This document shows, piece by piece, positions 15,199 to 21,581 of a DNA stretch of 64,000 nucleotides. This stretch comes from an uncultured Holophagaceae bacterium (GTDB taxonomy: Bacteria; Acidobacteriota; Holophagae; Holophagales; Holophagaceae). Location: NCBI GenBank assembly GCA_903913215.1, contig CAIWKE010000023.1, forward strand, positions 45,403-109,402, written 5' to 3'. The position numbers and the translations under genes are program-made. Positions within the stretch are counted from its first letter, which is position 1. The number at the start of each line of letters is the position of its first letter. The notes under the pieces were generated by a model that worked only from the letters and a program-made list of their open reading frames with translations, was not told the origin of the DNA and did no database searches.

Positions 15199-16539
15199 GT
15201 GGCCAAGACCATACTGGAAACCCAGAAAAACAGACTTTCCTTAGCTACTGGAAAGATCCACACAGAGAAGCTTCTCTCCGGCTCTCACCTTCTTTACAGA
15301 AGGCCAGACGTAGAAAAAGGGAAAGACAAGCTTCCCGGAGCCTGGACAGTCAGGCTCACAAATCCAGAAACTGGAAAGCAAAAGAAGAAAACCATTGGGA
15401 CAGCAGATGATTTCATGTCTGCTGATGGCCTATTGATTCTGAACTATGAACAAGCAAGAGCTAAGGCAGAGCTACAGTTAAAGGAATTGGCTAAAGAATT
15501 TGAAGAAGAAATTACGGGAAGAAGTCTTATTTCTTCAAAAGACTACACCGTTAAAGATGCGGTAGAAGATTACTTAGATTATCTAAAAAGGAATGGAAGT
15601 AAGAGCTATAAGAATAGGTTTTTAAAAATTAATGCCCATATCATCCCACACTTAGGGAATATTCGGGTAGCAAGACTATCTAAAGACAAAATAGATACTT
15701 GGAAACAAACCATTGTAGAGAAACCCAGAAGAGTTCAATACAGAACCACAGGCAACAAAGTATTAGTAAGGGAAGTTAATATAGATTTTGAATCCCTCTC
15801 TGACGATGAGAAGAGAAAAAGAAGAGGGACCGCCAATGATTTGATGGAGATACTAAGAGCAGCATTAAAACTTGCTATTGATACGGGAAAGTCAGAACCT
15901 CCAGGAAGAGGAGGATGGAACAAGGCAGAACTATTTAAAGGAACCCGGGTAGCAAAAATTATGTTCCTAACAGTAGAGGAGCAGAAGAGGCTCATAGAAG
16001 GCTGTACTATTCCTGAATTCAAATATCTAGTTATAGCTGCATTAATGACAGGTGGGCGATACTCTGAATTAGCCAATCTAACCGTAAAGGATTTCAATAA
16101 AGCGAATGGAACTATCCACTTTGGTCCATTTGGTAAGGTTATGGGTAAACAGAGACATGTTTATCTCTCTGAAGAAGGAATACAATTTTTTGAAGAAATG
16201 GTAAGAGATAAAGGAAGCAATGATTTAATCTTTATAAGAAGGCTCAGCAGATTCCAACCATCATCCACGAAGAGATCTCTATCTGAAAAATGGTTAGAAG
16301 GTGATCACATCTACTATATGAAATTAGCTTGTAAGATCGCTGAAATTAAAAATTTTACATTTCATGGGTTGAGACATACATATGCCTCGATACTAGTAAA
16401 CAAAGGTGTTCCGTTAGCTTATGTTGCTAACCACCTTGGGCATAGCAATATAACTTTGGTCCAAACTACATATGGTCACTTAGCGCCTTCTGAAATGGCC
16501 AATACAATCAGGAAGAGTCTGCCAAGGATTCTTTCCTGA
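15199..16539 (+). CDS. Tyrosine-type site-specific integrase
   Basis: A 446-residue phage-type integrase, which cuts and joins attP and attB through a covalent phosphotyrosine link. The N-terminal arm/core-binding part (about 110-215) contains YTVKDAVEDYLDYLKRN. The catalytic domain has Arg in TGGRYSELANL, HGLRHTYAS, LGHSNI and the nucleophile Tyr in VQTTYGHL, so all key residues are present. The frame extends back to 15076, but that point lies inside the terminator hairpin. GTG at 15199, behind an AGAGGA box, is the most sensible start; ATG at 15145 is an alternative. It sits beside attL, as expected for an element's own integrase. Confidence 0.9.
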   Translation: MAKTILETQKNRLSLATGKIHTEKLLSGSHLLYRRPDVEKGKDKLPGAWTVRLTNPETGKQKKKTIGTADDFMSADGLLILNYEQARAKAELQLKELAKEFEEEITGRSLISSKDYTVKDAVEDYLDYLKRNGSKSYKNRFLKINAHIIPHLGNIRVARLSKDKIDTWKQTIVEKPRRVQYRTTGNKVLVREVNIDFESLSDDEKRKRRGTANDLMEILRAALKLAIDTGKSEPPGRGGWNKAELFKGTRVAKIMFLTVEEQKRLIEGCTIPEFKYLVIAALMTGGRYSELANLTVKDFNKANGTIHFGPFGKVMGKQRHVYLSEEGIQFFEEMVRDKGSNDLIFIRRLSRFQPSSTKRSLSEKWLEGDHIYYMKLACKIAEIKNFTFHGLRHTYASILVNKGVPLAYVANHLGHSNITLVQTTYGHLAPSEMANTIRKSLPRILS

Positions 16540-16554
16540 CTCTTCAATAGATAG

Positions 16555-16577
16555 AATAGATTTCAGATCAATCTATT
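16555..16577. terminator. AT-rich hairpin between convergent genes
   Basis: An 8-bp stem (AATAGATT facing AATCTATT, seven-base loop) lies between the integrase end and the end of the minus-strand nuclease-like gene, overlapping that gene's stop. It could end transcripts from both sides. Confidence 0.4.
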
Positions 16578-17556
16578 GCTCGGGTTCTTGGCTTATGGTC
16601 GGGAACTCACCTGCCAGTGGTCTTATTGAGTGTGGATTCCCCCAATAATCTTTGAACGACCATTGGAAATCCGCTTCGTACCCGCAATACAAAATCCCGC
16701 TCAAAGCTGCGTTAACGGATCCAAAGAAGGTTCCATCTGATAGTGCAACCGCACCAAAAATTGGCGCCATGGTCTGCACATCAAATGAAGGGACAATAGC
16801 CACCACCAGAGGGAGGTTTTCGTCGCTGAGGACCGCTGCGTATCTTTCTGCCTTTTGGGAGATCCTGTTCAGCACTCGACCAATATCCTCATTGTCGGCA
16901 TTTGAGATTTGCACAGGCAGAAAGACATGCCCAGGGCAGTCATCTGGGTTTGGTGCGACTTGGACCTCGAACCTGCACTTTCCCATCTGAAAGCTGCGCT
17001 TGATGGTGGGGTCAACCAAGTATTGCCGCACTCCTTCCATCCAAGTATGGACGCATGTTGCAATCTGTTCTCGCAGTTCAGGAGTTGAATCTTCGGCCTG
17101 CTCGAAGTCGCCAATTGTGAGCCAGAGTCGAGCGATTGGCCCAGCCTCAAGTCTGCGTTTCAAGTCGATGGTTGCAGATTCTCTTCGGGCAATTCGTTCA
17201 TTAGCCTCTAGGCTGGCCACCTCAATGATGAAAAGCGGTCCTGAGTCATCCTCAATCATCCAATCCGGGGTCTTCCCTCCAATTTCTGGCTCATAGACAA
17301 CCCGATATCCAGAATTTTTCAAGAGGGATCCCACTGCCAATTCATTGTAGAACAAACAAAACCGTTGAATGTCGGAGCCTCCGAGAAATCCACTCAACCT
17401 ACGATGTTGTTTTTGTCGATCCATCATGAAGAGCCAAGATTGGATTTGATCGCGAAGCACTTCGCCCCTTGGGTTCGCCAACCACAAAGCGAGTGGTGAA
17501 CCTGGGTTTAGCCCTTGAAGAAACCTCTGCCACTCACTCAATGGCGCGAGTTCCAT
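16573..17556 (-). CDS. Unknown protein with degenerate PD-(D/E)XK-like core
   Basis: A 327-residue cargo protein of element A. The segment GGKTPDWMIEDDSG followed by LFIIEVAS has the spacing of a restriction-endonuclease-like fold: PD at 97-98, then E112-V-A114. The usual Lys is replaced by Ala, so it may be inactive or use a residue elsewhere. An upstream Glu (NELAVGSLL, residue 72) fits the first helix of such folds. The C-terminal half, with NEDIGRVLNRISQKAERYA, is not recognised. It could be a defence or nuclease-derived DNA-binding protein. The family is inferred from motif spacing only. Confidence 0.55.
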   Translation of the reverse strand: MELAPLSEWQRFLQGLNPGSPLALWLANPRGEVLRDQIQSWLFMMDRQKQHRRLSGFLGGSDIQRFCLFYNELAVGSLLKNSGYRVVYEPEIGGKTPDWMIEDDSGPLFIIEVASLEANERIARRESATIDLKRRLEAGPIARLWLTIGDFEQAEDSTPELREQIATCVHTWMEGVRQYLVDPTIKRSFQMGKCRFEVQVAPNPDDCPGHVFLPVQISNADNEDIGRVLNRISQKAERYAAVLSDENLPLVVAIVPSFDVQTMAPIFGAVALSDGTFFGSVNAALSGILYCGYEADFQWSFKDYWGNPHSIRPLAGEFPTISQEPEQ

Positions 17557-17641
17557 GGATTACATTTCAGCGAAAGGCAGACAAGAATCAACTCCATGAC
17601 GCCCCGATCTACATTGATCCTTCGTGGTCTCAACCTGAACC

Positions 17642-18412
17642 CTAGTTGGATGTCTGGATAGAGGTCAGGGCTCCTTGGTTAAAGTGAAGGTAATTCCCTC
17701 GCGGATAGATCCACTGCTCGTAATTGACATTCTCCCGAATATCTCTGATCACTCTCATCGGCTTCCCCCAACTGCTCGCAAGGACTTGCTCCTTGGTCAT
17801 TCCAATACGCACTGGGCCTCTTTTCGCTCGTTCAGATGCAGCCTTCTTGGCCTGAGCCTTGCGCGCGGCTTCTGCTTTTTGAGCCGCTTCCATAGCCATC
17901 CTGTTCTGCTCTGCTTCTATTGCTTCTAACTCCGCTCTACGTGCTGCGAACCCTGCGGGATCTTGGGAATAGAATCGTTCAGCCTGCAATCTTCCCTGGG
18001 AACTGCTTTGAATTCTTTCGATTTCCAGGTCAGAAAGATTCATCTCAAGCCTAAAGGCCTTGAGAAAAGCAGTAGAGCCGTCATCAAACCGAACGTGATA
18101 GCTATCGATATGCGTTCCCCGTTTATGCTCTCCAATGATTGTGAGTCCAACGGCTTCGCTGGGGTACAAGAGGGTCTCTACTCGCTGGTCCTTGTATGAA
18201 GTGGACTTTGCGAATCCAATACGAAGAATTGGCTTCCTTCCAATATCTGGAACAAACCAAAACTTCATACCAACAGCGATTTTCTTTGACTGGACCTTTG
18301 CACCTGTCTCGAAAATGGGCCTTTCGTTCTGAGCAAAAATGACAGTGCCTGAACTCAAACTGAGTAAAAGACTCATTAGGCTTGTTCCGAATCTGTTCAC
18401 AGGCCGCTCCAA
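17642..18412 (-). CDS. Secreted protein with C-terminal SmpA/BamE-like motif
   Basis: A 256-residue protein with a hydrophobic export signal (GTSLMSLLLSLSSGTVIFA, cleavage probably near residue 27). The middle has a charged Ala/Glu/Lys-rich helix (about 150-195). The C-terminus, RIGMTKEQVLASSWGKP followed by NYEQWIYP and YLHFNQGAL, resembles the small BamE/DUF2845-type fold found in envelope proteins. A precise function is not known. It lies between the nuclease-like and resolvase genes, all on the minus strand, with gaps of about 80 bp. Confidence 0.6.
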   Translation of the reverse strand: MERPVNRFGTSLMSLLLSLSSGTVIFAQNERPIFETGAKVQSKKIAVGMKFWFVPDIGRKPILRIGFAKSTSYKDQRVETLLYPSEAVGLTIIGEHKRGTHIDSYHVRFDDGSTAFLKAFRLEMNLSDLEIERIQSSSQGRLQAERFYSQDPAGFAARRAELEAIEAEQNRMAMEAAQKAEAARKAQAKKAASERAKRGPVRIGMTKEQVLASSWGKPMRVIRDIRENVNYEQWIYPRGNYLHFNQGALTSIQTSN

Positions 18413-18495
18413 GAAGTTTCGACCAAAGCCAACTCAATCATCGCGAATCAAGTGTAGAGTATTTGCAATCCACCAACCAAAGCCATGGGCTCATT

Positions 18496-19047
18496 TCACG
18501 AAGAGGCTGGAACCCACCTGTAAAGCGTCGGAATCGAAACCCCGAGGGATTTCGCGACCTCTTTTGGTGTGGTACCGGAGGCGAGGAGGCGTTTGGCTGC
18601 CTCTACTTTCCCCGCGTCCATCTTCCGTTTGCGTCCTCCGATACGGCCAAGCGTTCGAGCAGCCTTAAGACCGGCCTGGGTCCTCTCAACGATTAACTCT
18701 CTCTCCATCTGGGCGAGAGAGGCCATTACATGGAAGAAGAACCGGCCAGCGGTAGTGGAAGTGTCGATCTGGTCGGTGATTGAGGCGAAGTGAACCTTCC
18801 GGGCCTCCAATTGGGCCACCATATCGACCAGTGCCTTAACGGAGCGTCCAAGGCGATCCAGTTTCCAAACGACCAGACAATCTTCGGGCCGGAGGTGGGA
18901 CATGGCTTCCTGGAGCCCAGGCCGGTCGGAGCGGGTGCCTGACATCTTGTCGGTGAAAATCATGTCGCAGCCAGCCTTCTCAAGCGCCTGGTTCTGGAGT
19001 TCCAATGACTGGAGGTCCGTGCTGACCCTGGCGTATCCGATTCGCAT
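18496..19047 (-). CDS. Serine recombinase (resolvase/invertase family)
   Basis: A 183-residue small serine recombinase. The catalytic domain begins MRIGYARVSTDLQS with the nucleophile Ser at position 9, and holds VVWKLDRLGRS and MASLAQMERELIVERT. A C-terminal HTH (GTTPKEVAKSLGVSIPTLYRW) binds the recombination site. Enzymes of this size resolve dimers or invert DNA. Its start faces a cluster of CGAGAA boxes that are the likely crossover and control sites. No Tn3-type transposase gene is nearby, so its job may be to keep the element as a monomer. Confidence 0.88.
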   Translation of the reverse strand: MRIGYARVSTDLQSLELQNQALEKAGCDMIFTDKMSGTRSDRPGLQEAMSHLRPEDCLVVWKLDRLGRSVKALVDMVAQLEARKVHFASITDQIDTSTTAGRFFFHVMASLAQMERELIVERTQAGLKAARTLGRIGGRKRKMDAGKVEAAKRLLASGTTPKEVAKSLGVSIPTLYRWVPASS

Positions 19048-19056
19048 GTCATCTCC

Positions 19057-19120
19057 TTCTCGATACTCATAAGTATAGGTTGAATCGAGAAAAAGTAAAC
19101 GAGAATATTTTTCGAGAATG
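19057..19120. promoter_or_regulatory. Candidate resolvase site/operator with CGAGAA boxes
   Basis: An inverted pair TTCTCGAT (19057-19064) and ATCGAGAA (19084-19091) is followed by ACGAGAAT (19099) and TCGAGAAT (19112), directly upstream of the resolvase start. Further ATCGAGAA copies occur at 19183 and 19561. Reiterated dyads upstream of a resolvase gene are the usual form of a res site that also represses the gene. Confidence 0.55.
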
Positions 19121-19621
19121 GAAATGCCTTGATTTCTGGTTCCCGGGCCAGGGATGACATGTCCTGCTCACAAACCACCGTTATCGAGAACCCTGATTAG
19201 CCTTGAGTGATGCCCATAGGGAATAGCCCATGTAGGCACTCGGCACCGTGACCAATCGAAATTCAGCCTGCATTAGCTATGTGATACCACTTGCGGAGGC
19301 ACCTTTGCTTTCTATTTATTGATATATATATTGATAACCACTGAAAGGTCCGAAGCTGGGCGAGGATCGATTCAGCATAAATCTACTGGTCGATAGGTTT
19401 CTGGTATTCAAACTTAAATCCCCGAAAGATTTACCGGAAATCTAAGCCAAAGTTTGCTGGAAGATTTTTCGGCCGCCTTCCAAAAGAAGGTCTCTTACAT
19501 TGGGTGTTTTAATTCGTTTCACTCTCAAAATGCCATTTAAAATTCGACTCATAAAAATAAATCGAGAATTTAGCCATTCGGGACTCGAAAATCTTCAGAA
19601 TTAATCATTAGAGGACTTTAA
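19121..19621. other. AT-rich gene-free stretch in element A
   Basis: About 500 bp with no credible gene. It has two more ATCGAGAA boxes (19183, 19561), a TTGATATATATATTGATAA segment near 19317-19336, and repeated GAAAGATTT/GGAAGATTT words around 19430-19470. A GAGG box at its end serves the RHH gene. It probably contains promoters and binding sites for the RHH protein and the resolvase. Confidence 0.45.
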
Positions 19622-19801
19622 ATGTCACGATCCAAAAAAATCAAGTGTTTTACGCGTGTACAGGTCTATTTGCCTGCTGATCTTTTACTGGAATTACAAA
19701 TCGGGGCAAAGATTAATAATATGAATATCAGCCGATATCTCAGAAATGTATTAAATAATAGCAATTTACCCATTCAAAAAAGGATGAAAACCAATGATTG
19801 A
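19622..19801 (+). CDS. Small ribbon-helix-helix protein (59 residues)
   Basis: A 59-residue basic protein. The N-terminal RVQVYLPADLLLELQ forms the strand and first helix, and NNMNISRYLRNVLNN the second helix, of a CopG/MobC-like ribbon-helix-helix DNA-binding fold. It begins after a GAGG box with seven-base spacing. Its last codons overlap the next gene by eight bases, so the pair is co-translated. In mobile elements such proteins are antitoxins, copy-number repressors or relaxase accessories; which applies is open. No toxin family is recognised in its partner. Confidence 0.65.
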   Translation: MSRSKKIKCFTRVQVYLPADLLLELQIGAKINNMNISRYLRNVLNNSNLPIQKRMKTND

Positions 19802-20159
19802 CTCGAAAATCGATTCTGCTGAAGCCTATATCAAACATGTGGCAGATATGGTTGTTCAGGACGTAATGCTAAGCCAGCGATTATCAGATGCCTTGAAAAC
19901 GGAACTGGAATTGATCGTTAAAGCCGCACTTAGAACAAGTCAAAAATACGAATATAAGGATGTTGACTGGTCGAGTGTTGCCGCTGATCTCGGAATAGAG
20001 CATGCCGAATCTACCGCTGATGTTGCCCGTAACCTTGTAGATCCAATCGTGAAGGCTATTCTGGATCGATTTAACCGATTTGAGACCTTCCTAGACCACA
20101 AGGATCCGGCCCAACTGCCCCAGCAACCAACCCGCAAGTGGGTATACCTTGCAGAATAG
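19794..20159 (+). CDS. Unknown 121-residue partner of the RHH protein
   Basis: A 121-residue acidic, mostly helical protein that starts inside the 3' end of the RHH gene and is therefore coupled to it. Helices such as SAEAYIKHVADMVVQDVML and LVDPIVKAILDRFNRFETFL are visible, but no known domain. It has no signal peptide or membrane segment. It may be a partner protein in a two-gene control or maintenance module. After it, the element has no convincing plus-strand gene for about 1 kb. Confidence 0.6.
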   Translation: MIDSKIDSAEAYIKHVADMVVQDVMLSQRLSDALKTELELIVKAALRTSQKYEYKDVDWSSVAADLGIEHAESTADVARNLVDPIVKAILDRFNRFETFLDHKDPAQLPQQPTRKWVYLAE

Positions 20160-20306
20160 GCTGGTAAAGCGGGACTTATGGGCTGTCTCCAGACGCCTAT
20201 GGATTTTCACGATCCCGCCGATACTAAGGTATATAGGTCTTCTATAAAAAGGTTTGAACCTGAAACAACCCGAGGAATGATAGCGGGAAATGTAAAGGGA
20301 AGAAAA

Positions 20307-20428
20307 CCAAATGCGTTACATTAGCTCGTACTGTTTGGAGCCTGTAACAGTCCACAAAGACCGTGGATAGTCGGACGAGGCTAACGTATTGGCCTCTGAT
20401 GATACCGCCGGGCCTACAAATGGGTAGG
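20307..20428. ncRNA. Candidate structured RNA or cruciform site
   Basis: An outer stem pairs CCAAATGCGTTA (20307-20318) with TAACGTATTGG (20382-20392), continued inward by GCTCG with CGAGGC. Inside are two hairpins: ACTGTT/AACAGT (20330-20335, 20346-20351) and CCAC/GTGG (20352-20355, 20363-20366). Another hairpin, CCTAC/GTAGG (20413-20417, 20424-20428), follows. The layout resembles a branched RNA or a single-strand origin/oriT-type site. No known RNA family is recognised, and the strand is unknown. Confidence 0.45.
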
Positions 20429-20486
20429 GAACAGACCGCTAATGTGCTACAACTCCGACCAAGCACAACAAAGAAGGCGGAATACG

Positions 20487-20592
20487 TATCAAAACTCAAG
20501 ATGATAACCTGTGGTTTCCTGCTAATAATCGGTAATCCTATTTTTTGGATGATTTTAGCAGGGAATCACTGTATCAAAATCTAAGATGATAA
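20487..20592. repeat. Direct repeats flanking a long hairpin
   Basis: Two 21-bp direct repeats (20487-20507 and 20572-20592, three mismatches) start 85 bp apart. Between them CCTGCTAA (20518-20525) pairs with TTAGCAGG (20555-20562), continued by AATC/GATT and ATCC/GGAT. Repeats around a hairpin suggest a replication, transfer or recombination site. Confidence 0.5.
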
Positions 20593-20672
20593 GAAAGGAA
20601 GAAAGAATAAATAGATAGATGCCCAAAGACTGATTGGAACCAAGAAAGCTACAGACCCAAGATCGTAGGGTT

Positions 20673-21026
20673 TTAGGTAAAAAATAGAAAAAAAATACAA
20701 TCAGATGCTGATATGGCGGGGCTTATAGGGCCTCGGAGGTGCCCCAGGGCCTCCACCCCTGCCTCGATGGCCCTAATGGCGATTTCTAACCGGCGCGATT
20801 GCAACACTTGGCTCACCATGACCCACATATTCCTCGATTGGAATACATCAACTCGCGCGATTTCAACACATGTACCCGGGCGCAGCACCCCGATGCCAGA
20901 TGGGGACTCAGGCGGCGTTAGTTGAGAACCGTTCTCAATAAACGTGATTTTCTGGCAAGACGCACAAGCAAAACTGTCTGACAAAATAGAACCCTTAGCT
21001 AAGGCTTCTTCTTTTGCCAAGACCAT
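20673..21026 (-). CDS. Doubtful 117-residue ORF
   Basis: A minus-strand frame with a Cys pair (ACASCQ near residue 22) and a regular-looking segment RRLEIAIRAIEAGVEALG. There is no visible ribosome-binding site, and the C-terminus (CIFFLFFT) reads like translated AT-rich spacer. It could be a small zinc-binding protein or chance. No family is recognised. Two copies of TTCTTTTGCCAAGAC (21009-21023 and 21114-21128) overlap or follow its start and may instead be integrase arm sites. Confidence 0.3.
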   Translation of the reverse strand: MVLAKEEALAKGSILSDSFACASCQKITFIENGSQLTPPESPSGIGVLRPGTCVEIARVDVFQSRNMWVMVSQVLQSRRLEIAIRAIEAGVEALGHLRGPISPAISASDCIFFLFFT

Positions 21027-21198
21027 CTTGTTTGAGCAGAAGATTATTTTCTGTAGGGAACTGGCTGGACAAGTTCAGCCCGACAAGATTGGAACCGGTT
21101 GGCCAATGGATATTTCTTTTGCCAAGACACACAATTTTTTACTCAGATTTTGCTTTTGACCTGGTTCATGAAAATCATTAATCACGAAAGGATGGAAA

Positions 21199-21282
21199 AT
21201 GAATAACAACAACTATTTAGAACACGGCACCCACCCCGACACCCGGAATTTACGCTTCTGGTTCACCTACCTGGGCGGCTGA
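21199..21282 (+). CDS. 27-codon remnant ORF carrying the displaced host C-terminus
   Basis: A short frame starts with ATG at 21199 after AAAGGATGG, encodes MNNNNYLEHGTHPDTRNL from the element, and continues through attR into the host codons RFWFTYLGG and stop. These last codons are the original end of the TonB/TolA-like gene. It is most likely a by-product of integration and may not be translated usefully. Confidence 0.35.
   Translation: MNNNNYLEHGTHPDTRNLRFWFTYLGG
21253..21275 (+). repeat. attR of element A
   Basis: The right 23-bp copy shares the TTCTGGTTCAC core (21256-21266) with attL. GC-rich host-type codons follow up to the displaced stop at 21280-21282, showing that this side holds the original chromosomal 3' end. 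Confidence 0.85.
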
Positions 21283-21294
21283 GCCGACCCGACC

Positions 21295-21516
21295 TCAACC
21301 GAGATTGCCTGATCCTGGGTCGGGGTCGATGACCATGGACTTAAGGGTGGAGAGGCCGCCACTCGAGGGCGCCGGGTCGAAGGTGAGGACGATGGGGCCG
21401 CCAGTGCCCTGGATCAGAGGCATGCCGGGTGCCTGCAGGGTCCAGGGCCCGTCCGCGTCGAGGGTTATCTTGTTGCGGGTGGATCGGTCGATCTTGTGGA
21501 AATAACGAGGGCTCAT
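21295..21516 (-). CDS. Hypothetical 73-residue protein
   Basis: A 73-residue protein beginning MSPRYFHKIDRSTRNKI. It has a good GGAGG box seven bases before the ATG and lies 65 bp downstream of the Ser/Thr kinase gene on the same strand, so it may share its transcript. The composition is Gly/Pro/Asp-rich (TFDPAPSSGGL), and no domain is recognised. It is the first host gene beyond element A and would originally have lain convergent to the TonB/TolA-like gene. Confidence 0.5.
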   Translation of the reverse strand: MSPRYFHKIDRSTRNKITLDADGPWTLQAPGMPLIQGTGGPIVLTFDPAPSSGGLSTLKSMVIDPDPGSGNLG

Positions 21517-21581
21517 CGTTGGGCCTCCGGGGAGGAAGGGGTGATGGAAGTAGGGCCAGACGGGCCGGCCCGGGAAGGGAC

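Larger units (their letters stand above)
15006..21275. mobile_element. Integrative element A in the 3' end of the TonB/TolA-like gene
   Basis: A segment of about 6.25 kb, AT-richer than both flanks, bounded by 23-bp imperfect direct repeats (15006-15028 and 21253-21275) with 19 matches. All four mismatches fall on codon third positions of the host gene. A tyrosine integrase lies next to the left end. Cargo includes a nuclease-like gene, a secreted protein, a serine resolvase, an RHH protein and a structured non-coding stretch. No conjugation genes are visible, so transfer would need help from another element. Confidence 0.85.
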
